Of a DNA stretch of 11,780 nt, positions 5,874 through 11,780 are shown in pieces; within the stretch, counting starts at the first letter, position 1, and each line of letters starts with the position of its first letter. A model generated the notes under the pieces. The model was not told where the DNA came from and made no database searches. It worked only from the letters and a program-made list of their open reading frames with translations. A program made the translations under genes and the position numbers. The DNA is from Opitutus sp. GAS368 (GTDB lineage: Bacteria; Verrucomicrobiota; Verrucomicrobiae; Opitutales; UBA953): positions 1 through 11,780 of the forward strand of contig CALQQQ010000013.1 of NCBI GenBank assembly GCA_943332745.1, given 5' to 3'.

Positions 5874-7703
5874 ATGCCCGCCGCCTCCAACCCTCCGACC
5901 GCCGACAGCCGCGAAGCCACGCTATGGCGGTTACTGCGTATCGCTTGGTCGTATCGCTCGGACTGCCTCCAACTCCTCGGCCTACAGCTGGTCGTGGTCT
6001 TCCTGACCGTCGCGGTCATCGCCCTCGCCGGGGTCGGTATCGACTTCGTCCGCCACTGCGCCGACCGCACGGTTCCCGCGCCACACCTACCCTTCTTCGT
6101 CCCGGTCGATGCGAGCGATAAGGCCGTGTTCGTCTGGCTCGGCGCCGGCATCCTAGTCGCGGCCCTCCTCCGCGCAATCATCTCGTATGTCTTTGGATTG
6201 GTGTCCGTCCGCTTCCTGCACGGGCGCATCGTCGTCAATCTGCGCTCGCAGGTCTTCGCCAAGCTCCAGCAGCTGAGCTTCCGCTTCTTCGACTCCAACG
6301 CCAGCGGCTCGATCATCAACCGCGTTACCTCCGACGCACACGCCATCCGGCTCTTCATCGAAGGGGTGGTCCTGCAACTGGCGATCATCACCATCACCCT
6401 CGTCGCCTGCTCGGTCTACATGCTGCGCACCGACTGGCGCCTGACGCTCGCCTGCCTCTCAGTGCTCCCGTTCCAAATCTGGTTCGCGATTCGCTTCTCC
6501 CGCAAGGTGCGCCCGGCCTACGAGGAGAACCGCGACCTGATGGACCGCATGGTGCTGGGCTTCTCGGAAAACGTGCAAGGCATCCAAGTCGTCAAAGGCT
6601 TCGCCCTCGAACCGCGCGTGATGGGTCGCTTCGCCGGATGGAGCGAGGATATCCGCCTCCAGAAGCGTAAGGTGTTCGGCGAGATTGCTCTCTTCTGGCC
6701 CGTTATCGATGGCCTCAATCGCCTATCCATGGCCATCCTCATCGGTTACGGTGGCTGGATGGTCGCCCGGGGTGAAATCGCCTTAGGCACCGGCCTAGTA
6801 GCCTTCGCGGGCCTGCTGCAGCAGTTCTCAGCCCAGGTCACGACCCTTGCCGCAGTGGTCGACAACGCCCAGGTCTCGCTCGCCGGCGCCAAGCGCATCT
6901 TCGAGATTCTCGACACCGACCCAGGCGTCGCGACCGAACCCGGCGCCGCTTCCCCGGGACGCTTCCTGGGCCGCGTGGCCTTCGAGAGCGTGAGCTTCGA
7001 ATACCAGGAGAACGCGACGGTGCTGCATGAACTCTCGTTCGTCGCCGAGCCTGGCCAACGTATCGCCATCGCCGGCGCCACTGGCGCAGGCAAGTCCGCC
7101 CTGCTCTCGCTGATTCCCCGCTTCTACGACCCACGCTCCGGACGCGTGACCCTCGACGGCCACGACATCCGCACCCTGCCGCTGCCGGAACTCCGCCGCC
7201 AAGTGGGCATGGTCTTCCAAGAGAACTTCCTCTTCTCGAACACGATCGCGGCCAACATCGCCTTCGGCCACCCCGACGCCACGCCAGAACGCATCGAACG
7301 CGCCGCCCGTATCGCCGGCGCCCACGCGTTCATCGTGGCGCTGCCCGAAGGCTACGAGACCTTCCTCGGCGAAGGCGGCGTGAACCTCTCCGGCGGCCAG
7401 CGCCAACGCATCGCCATCGCCCGGGCGCTCCTGCTTGAGCCGACCGTCCTCCTGCTCGACGACCCGACCTCGGCCATCGACCCCGAGACCGAGAAGGAGA
7501 TTATGGAAGCGATGGAATCGGCGATGGTCGGCCGGACGACCTTCATTGTAGCCCACCGCCTCAGTACGCTGCGCCGGGCCGACCTGATCCTGGTGCTCGA
7601 CCATGGCCGACTCGTGCAGACAGGTACGCACGCACAGCTAATGACCCAGGACGGGCATTACCGCCGGGCCATCCTCGTCCAAACGGAGGGAGTCGTCGCA
7701 TGA
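5874..7703 (+). CDS. ABC exporter half-transporter with Asp at the catalytic Walker B position
   Basis: This is a fused membrane and ATPase half-transporter (MsbA/LmrC-like type, 609 aa) of the inner membrane. Predicted helices lie near 32-58, 84-110, 165-184, 186-205, 268-297 and 304-330. The ATPase domain has the A-loop Tyr377, Walker A GATGAGKS 401-408, the Q-loop Gln449, signature LSGGQ 505-509, Walker B ending in Asp529-Asp530, D-loop SAID and His561. Asp530 replaces the usual catalytic Glu (LLLDDPTS rather than LLLDEATS), as in the degenerate subunit of heterodimeric exporters such as TM287/288. Its stop overlaps the next start as ATGA, so the two chains are probably made together and pair. 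ATG 5874 has no clear Shine-Dalgarno, and coupling to ilvE 22 bases upstream is possible. The substrate (lipid, drug or peptide) cannot be told. Confidence 0.9.
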   Translation: MPAASNPPTADSREATLWRLLRIAWSYRSDCLQLLGLQLVVVFLTVAVIALAGVGIDFVRHCADRTVPAPHLPFFVPVDASDKAVFVWLGAGILVAALLRAIISYVFGLVSVRFLHGRIVVNLRSQVFAKLQQLSFRFFDSNASGSIINRVTSDAHAIRLFIEGVVLQLAIITITLVACSVYMLRTDWRLTLACLSVLPFQIWFAIRFSRKVRPAYEENRDLMDRMVLGFSENVQGIQVVKGFALEPRVMGRFAGWSEDIRLQKRKVFGEIALFWPVIDGLNRLSMAILIGYGGWMVARGEIALGTGLVAFAGLLQQFSAQVTTLAAVVDNAQVSLAGAKRIFEILDTDPGVATEPGAASPGRFLGRVAFESVSFEYQENATVLHELSFVAEPGQRIAIAGATGAGKSALLSLIPRFYDPRSGRVTLDGHDIRTLPLPELRRQVGMVFQENFLFSNTIAANIAFGHPDATPERIERAARIAGAHAFIVALPEGYETFLGEGGVNLSGGQRQRIAIARALLLEPTVLLLDDPTSAIDPETEKEIMEAMESAMVGRTTFIVAHRLSTLRRADLILVLDHGRLVQTGTHAQLMTQDGHYRRAILVQTEGVVA

Positions 7704-9508
7704 GTAAGAGTAGCCTCGAGATCGCGGTCCGCCGCATCCGCCCTGACGAAGAAGAGCCCGATCGCCTCCCCCTGCGCTGGTCGACCGTCGCCCGCCTACT
7801 CGCCTTCACCGCACCGCACCGCCGGCAGCGCAACACGCTACTCTGCCTTTGCGTCTTTCGGGCGATGGCCCTGCCCGGCCTCGCCTGGCTCGTCGGTCAT
7901 ATCATCAAGGGCCCCGTGACGACGGGCGACGGCGCCGCGACCCTCCGGGCACTCGCCTTGTTCACGGTCTTCTTCATTGTCGCCGACGTTGCCCTGTACT
8001 GGCGCATCCGTCTCGCCCACCAGATTGGCGAGAACGTCCTGCGTGACCTACGCGACAAGCTGATGGCCCATCTGCTCACGCAGCCGCTCTCATTCTTCCA
8101 CGCCCGGCGCCACGGTAGCCTGATCAGCCGCATGATCTCGGACATCGAGGCGATGCGTAACGGCATTCAAAACAACTTCTTCATCTCGTTCGTCTCTCTC
8201 GGGCAAATGGCCTGCGCGGCGGCGCTCATGCTGCTCGCTAATCCGCAGCTGTTCCTCGTGCTGCTGGCCATCGTACCTTGCCTACTCATTGTACATGGCT
8301 TCTTCCGCGGCAAGATTCTACATGCGTCGCGCGTCCAGCAGGAGACCTTCTCCCGCGTGACCTCGGCGCTCGCCGAGACGGTGCAAGGTATCCGCGTGAC
8401 GCAGGGCTTCGCCCGCGAGGATACCAACGCCGGCATCTTCACCCGTCTCGTCCGTAGCCTCGCCGGCAACGTGGTAAAGACCGCCAGCCTCACGTCGCTC
8501 TACCTACCTTTGCTCGAACTCAACGCTCAAGGCTTCATGGCCGCGCTCATCGGCGTCGGTGGCTGGGCGGCTCTTTCTGGCACCGGCACGAGCCTCGGTG
8601 ACCTCGTGACGTTCTTCTTCTTGGCCGACCTGTTCTTCTCGCCGATTACAATCATCGGCACGCAGCTGTCTGAAGCCACGCTCGCGATGGCCGGTGCGGA
8701 ACGCTACTTCCGGCTGCTCGACACGCCGCCGGCCTGGACGGATAAGCCGACGGCGGTCGAATGCCCGCCCCTCAAAGGCCAGGTGGAGTTCCGTGATATC
8801 CACTTCGCCTATATCCAAGACCGTCCCGTCCTGCATGGGATTTCGTTCGTGGCCCAACCGGGGCAGGTCATCGCCCTCGTCGGCCATACCGGCTCGGGCA
8901 AGTCCACCATCATCGGGCTACTGGCGAAGTTCCAGCTGCCGCTTACGGGTGAGGTACTGGTCGACGGCCATGACCTCGCCGATATCCGCCAGGAGACCTT
9001 ACGCCGTCAGATGGGCTTCGTCTTCCAACAGAACTTCCTCTTTGCGGGCACGATCGCGGAGAACGTGAAATCCGCTCGCCCTGACGCGACTGACGATGAA
9101 ATCCGCCAGGCCTTCCGCGACCTGGACTGCCTCGACCTGATTGAAGACCTCCCAGTCGGCATCTACACACCCTGCTCCGAGAAAGGGCGTGGCCTCTCGA
9201 TGGGCCAACAGCAACTGGTCGCCTTCGCCCGCGCCCTCATGGCCGACCCGCGCATCCTCGTGCTCGACGAAGCCACCAGTGCCGTCGACACGCTCACGGA
9301 AGCTAGACTCCAGGTCGCACTCACGCGCCTCATGAAGGGTCGCACCTGCTTTGTGGTCGCCCATCGCCTCAGCACGATCCGGCGGGCGGACCGCGTCCTC
9401 GTGCTCGCCGATGGCCGCATCGTCGAACGCGGCACGCATGACGAATTACTCGCATTGCATGGAGCCTACGCGGGGTTGCACCGCGACTTTCTCAGCTCGA
9501 CGACCTGA
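7700..9508 (+). CDS. ABC exporter half-transporter with LSMGQ signature
   Basis: The second half-transporter (602 aa) is the likely partner of the one before it, starting within its stop codon (ATGA). Predicted helices lie near 46-70, 80-104, 160-180, 182-202, 265-293 and 298-322. The ATPase domain has Tyr371, Walker A GHTGSGKS 395-402, Q-loop Gln443-Gln444, Walker B VLDE with the catalytic Glu524, D-loop SAVD and His555. Its signature is LSMGQ (499-503) instead of LSGGQ. In heterodimeric exporters the signature of one chain closes the ATP site formed by Walker A/B of the other, so this change falls in the same site as the partner's Asp530. The other site, built from this chain's Glu524 and the partner's LSGGQ, looks fully active. 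The gene ends six bases before the convergent membrane-protein gene. Confidence 0.9.
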   Translation: MSKSSLEIAVRRIRPDEEEPDRLPLRWSTVARLLAFTAPHRRQRNTLLCLCVFRAMALPGLAWLVGHIIKGPVTTGDGAATLRALALFTVFFIVADVALYWRIRLAHQIGENVLRDLRDKLMAHLLTQPLSFFHARRHGSLISRMISDIEAMRNGIQNNFFISFVSLGQMACAAALMLLANPQLFLVLLAIVPCLLIVHGFFRGKILHASRVQQETFSRVTSALAETVQGIRVTQGFAREDTNAGIFTRLVRSLAGNVVKTASLTSLYLPLLELNAQGFMAALIGVGGWAALSGTGTSLGDLVTFFFLADLFFSPITIIGTQLSEATLAMAGAERYFRLLDTPPAWTDKPTAVECPPLKGQVEFRDIHFAYIQDRPVLHGISFVAQPGQVIALVGHTGSGKSTIIGLLAKFQLPLTGEVLVDGHDLADIRQETLRRQMGFVFQQNFLFAGTIAENVKSARPDATDDEIRQAFRDLDCLDLIEDLPVGIYTPCSEKGRGLSMGQQQLVAFARALMADPRILVLDEATSAVDTLTEARLQVALTRLMKGRTCFVVAHRLSTIRRADRVLVLADGRIVERGTHDELLALHGAYAGLHRDFLSSTT

Positions 9509-9514
9509 GGTCGC

Positions 9515-10576
9515 CTACTTCGACGACGGAGCGGCGCCGAAGTTCAGACGCCGGGGCTTACCCTTATCATCAACCTTCGCCGGCGGCTTCGGATCAACCA
9601 AGACCAACGGGAAAGTCGCGGCCAAATTCTGCGTCCGGACGTTGGCGTAAAGGTCGCCGACCGGTGACTGACGGAACACCTCGACCTGAAGATTTTGGTA
9701 ACTGACTTCGGCCGGCTTCTTCAGGACAGCCAAGGATACCTCCAGGTGGACAGCTTGACTGGCGGGGCCTCCGGCAAACCTCACAGACTTGTTAGGGCCG
9801 AGCGTCACGATCGCCAAACCATTCGAATCCTCATGCACAGGGACGCTCCAGGTCTCCCCCATTAAAAGATCCGGAGGAAGGACGAGTAATAGCTTTCGGA
9901 CCGGACCGCCGGGGTTCCCGGGATAGACGAGTTTGCGACGCCATAACGGCCAATACCGTCGACCCTGATCATCCATCGCTTCGCTCCCGCCTGGGCCCTC
10001 CACGACGAGCATCCGCTCCTTAAGAAAAGCCACTTCGGCGGGCGACAAGACGGCCTGTACCGCGCCCGGCCGGCGAATCGGCCCTTCGTCGGGCGCAACC
10101 TCCGTCGACACCAGCAATACGACCTCGATGGGGCCAGCGACGCGTTGGTCGATCCAGGCAATTACGCCATAAGGCACCAAGGTCATGGCGGCCGCGAGGA
10201 GCAGCCCTCCACCCAAGGCCTTGGAGAAGTCATACCGGGACATCAAGGCCGTCATCAGGGCGGCGCCCGCGAAGCCAGCCGCGTGCACCGAGATATCGGC
10301 GCCGAGCGTCCATTGGGCTCTCGCGAAATCATCGTCGTAGCCGAACCAGCGGATCCGGAAGAACATCAGCACGACCCACAGCGTGCCGGCCGTCGCACCG
10401 ATAAGGGGTGCGTACCGCGGGCCGCTCCGTTCATAGACCTTGGTCAGCAGCGCCGATAGTAACGCCGCGAAGAGCCCGCCGAAAAAGGCGTCCTTCAGCG
10501 ACGCCACGCCCGTCAGGGCGGCGGCGACCACGAGGAACGCCCAAGTGAACCAATAGGTGAGTGCGTAGGTCTTCAT
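9515..10576 (-). CDS. Five-helix membrane protein of unknown function, coupled to glgC
   Basis: I do not recognise this 353-aa protein. The first 145 residues hold about five membrane segments (near 8-25, 29-46, 57-74, 96-113 and 119-142). A soluble C-terminal part of about 205 residues follows, with beta-like runs (WSVPVHED, LAIVTLGPNKSVRF, VHLEVSLAVL) and a Pro/Lys-rich tail from about 329. No catalytic motif, ATPase or glycosyltransferase signature is seen. The start ATG (10576-10574) overlaps the glgC stop as ATGA, so translation is probably coupled to glgC. That makes a tie to glycogen or sugar-nucleotide metabolism possible, but the sequence itself offers no support for it. The reading frame is convincing from its length, its membrane pattern and its tight packing between neighbours. 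There is room for only six bases between its stop and that of the convergent ABC gene. Confidence 0.78.
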   Translation of the reverse strand: MKTYALTYWFTWAFLVVAAALTGVASLKDAFFGGLFAALLSALLTKVYERSGPRYAPLIGATAGTLWVVLMFFRIRWFGYDDDFARAQWTLGADISVHAAGFAGAALMTALMSRYDFSKALGGGLLLAAAMTLVPYGVIAWIDQRVAGPIEVVLLVSTEVAPDEGPIRRPGAVQAVLSPAEVAFLKERMLVVEGPGGSEAMDDQGRRYWPLWRRKLVYPGNPGGPVRKLLLVLPPDLLMGETWSVPVHEDSNGLAIVTLGPNKSVRFAGGPASQAVHLEVSLAVLKKPAEVSYQNLQVEVFRQSPVGDLYANVRTQNLAATFPLVLVDPKPPAKVDDKGKPRRLNFGAAPSSK

Positions 10577-11780
10577 TCCCCGACGACGGTGCCCGGAGGC
10601 ACGATCGCGCCCTTCTTAACGACAATCACGCCGTCCCGGACGAACAGGGCGTCGGTCTCCCACTTCTCCGGCAAGCCGGTAGGCGCCAGACGACAGCCGG
10701 CGCCGATGCGCGCGTTCTTGTCGATGATGGCATTACGGATGAGGCAATTTGGGCCGACGCCGACATCCGGACGACCCAGAGAATTATTCTTGGCGAGGTC
10801 GTGCGGACGCTCGAACGAATCGGCGCCCATCATGACAACGTTCTCGAGACGAGAGCCAGCGCGGATGACCGAGCGCACGCCGATAACGCAGCGATTCAGC
10901 TCCGAATCGTCCACGATCGCGCCATCGGCCATCAGGACCCGCTGCGAACGGGCGCCGTTGAGCTTAGCCGGTGGGAGGTAGCGGGCGTGGGTGTAGACCG
11001 GGTTCTGACCGTCGAAGAAGTCAAACGGAGGGACCGGGTCGGTGAGAGTCAGATTGCACTCCCAGAAGGAGCCCACGGTTCCGATATCCTCCCAATAGCC
11101 GTCGAAGACGTAGGCCATCATGCGTTTCGAGGCGAGGAGGCCGGGGATGACTTCCTTACCAAAATCTGTCTGGGCATGGTCGGCAAGGGCCTCGCGCATG
11201 ACCTTACCCGAGAAGAGGTAGATGCCCATGGAAGCCAGGCAGTAGGGCTGTTCGGACTTATCCGAGAGACGGGCACGCGCGGCACCGCCGAGGACGAGCG
11301 AGGAGATGACGGCCGGATCCTTCGGCTTCTCGACGAACTCCACGACGCGAAGATCGGCGTTAACGCGCATGACACCGAGGGCACTGACCTGGTCGGAAGG
11401 CATGGCCTTGGCGGCAATGGTGACGTCGGCGGCGTTCTCCATGTGCTGGCGCGCGAGCTCATCGAAATCGAGACGGTAGAGCTGGTCGCCAGAAAGAATG
11501 AGCACGAGGTCCTCGTCCTTGAGGTTGTAGTGGTGGAGATTCTGGCGGACTGCGTCAGCCGTACCCTGATACCAGGACTCCTTGTCGCCCGTCTGCTCGG
11601 CAGCCAGGATGTCGACGAAGCCACGGCCGAAACCATCGAACTTATAGGTCTGCTGGATGTGCTTATGGAGCGACGCCGTATTGAACTGCGTCAGGACGAA
11701 GATCTGGTTGAAGCCGGAGTTGAGGCAGTTGCTGATCGGGATGTCGACCAGGCGGTAGTTGCTGGCGAGCGGGACGGCCG
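10573..11780 (-). CDS. glgC: Glucose-1-phosphate adenylyltransferase (5' end outside window)
   Basis: GlgC makes ADP-glucose from glucose-1-phosphate and ATP, the committed step of bacterial glycogen synthesis. The frame is open to the right edge. The first 401 visible residues begin AVPLASNYRLVDIPISNCLNSG, which normally follows the N-terminal GG..TRL..LT..R.KP loop, so roughly 25-35 residues are missing. Seen here are the catalytic-type Asp in LSGDQLYRLD, EFVEKPKDP with the glucose-1-phosphate-binding Lys, GYWEDIGTV, and a C-terminal left-handed beta-helix (VIGVRSVI, NAIIDKNARIG, GVIVVKKGAIVPPGTVVGE). ASNYRLVDIPISNCLNSG, LTQFNTASLHKHI and IIDKNARIG resemble plant, cyanobacterial and chlamydial enzymes more than E. 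coli GlgC. An in-frame GTG at 11505 is internal and not a start. The downstream membrane-protein gene overlaps by four bases. Confidence 0.94.
   Translation of the reverse strand, partial: AVPLASNYRLVDIPISNCLNSGFNQIFVLTQFNTASLHKHIQQTYKFDGFGRGFVDILAAEQTGDKESWYQGTADAVRQNLHHYNLKDEDLVLILSGDQLYRLDFDELARQHMENAADVTIAAKAMPSDQVSALGVMRVNADLRVVEFVEKPKDPAVISSLVLGGAARARLSDKSEQPYCLASMGIYLFSGKVMREALADHAQTDFGKEVIPGLLASKRMMAYVFDGYWEDIGTVGSFWECNLTLTDPVPPFDFFDGQNPVYTHARYLPPAKLNGARSQRVLMADGAIVDDSELNRCVIGVRSVIRAGSRLENVVMMGADSFERPHDLAKNNSLGRPDVGVGPNCLIRNAIIDKNARIGAGCRLAPTGLPEKWETDALFVRDGVIVVKKGAIVPPGTVVGE

Noticed and set aside
5306..6397. A 363-codon open frame on the minus strand opposite ilvE and the first ABC gene
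   Set aside because: The plus strand carries unmistakable IlvE and ABC motifs across the same bases. The minus translation is low-complexity Arg/Asp/Gly-rich with no domain, as expected of a shadow frame in GC-rich DNA.
6828..7631. A 267-codon minus-strand frame opposite the ATPase domain of the first ABC gene
   Set aside because: It lies antisense to Walker A through the H-loop of a real ABC protein and shows no motif of its own.
10573..11505. Reading glgC as a complete 310-aa gene starting at GTG 11505
   Set aside because: The frame remains open to the right edge, and the translated upstream part (AVPLASNYRLVDIPISNCLNSG, then LTQFNTASLHKHI) is the conserved GlgC N-terminal domain, so the gene is cut by the window.
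1..11780. Mobile elements, CRISPR arrays, prophage, tRNA or rRNA genes
   Set aside because: No transposase, integrase, terminal repeats, spaced direct repeats or tRNA cloverleaf was found on reading either strand. Base composition looks even across the window.

Overview
The window is GC-rich and densely coding, and it looks like a chromosomal stretch from a free-living Gram-negative bacterium. The best guess is the Verrucomicrobiota, perhaps the Opitutae. The grounds are a twin-arginine-exported Gfo/Idh/MocA oxidoreductase of a style common in the PVC group, a glucose-1-phosphate adenylyltransferase of plant/cyanobacterial/chlamydial flavour, and an archaeal-like IlvE. This assignment is inference from protein style, not from any marker gene. 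No rRNA, tRNA, CRISPR array, insertion sequence, integrase or phage gene is visible, and no gene-free stretch exceeds 300 bases.

Layout. (1) Bases 1-733 (+): aat, leucyl/phenylalanyl-tRNA-protein transferase, whose possible start codons both lie in inverted repeats, one of them a perfect 18-bp hairpin. (2) Bases 708-3528 (-): a probable operon read in the order exported Gfo/Idh oxidoreductase, small secreted helical protein of unknown function, and shikimate kinase (aroK). Its last gene overlaps the 3' end of aat. (3) Bases 3529-3668: a divergent intergenic region with a promoter candidate and a small AGGAGG/CCTCCT hairpin. (4) Bases 3669-9508 (+): a PaaK-like adenylate-forming enzyme, an 80-base gap with an A-tract/T-tract hairpin, ilvE, and a translationally coupled pair of half-size ABC exporters. 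(5) Bases 9515-11780 (-): glgC, cut by the right edge, followed by an overlapping gene for an unknown membrane protein.

How the genes work together. Most products are housekeeping: N-end rule tagging (Aat), the shikimate pathway (AroK), branched-chain amino acid synthesis (IlvE) and glycogen synthesis (GlgC). The two ABC proteins most likely form one heterodimeric exporter. The only deviations from consensus in their ATP-site motifs, an Asp for Glu in one Walker B and LSMGQ in the other signature, would fall in the same composite ATP site. The parts with no clear function are the secreted helical protein, the PaaK-like enzyme and the five-helix membrane protein coupled to glgC. I do not see a coherent new defence, mobile or biosynthetic system. 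The points most worth a second look are the two RNA-hairpin leaders (aat and ilvE), the asymmetric exporter and the glgC-linked membrane protein.
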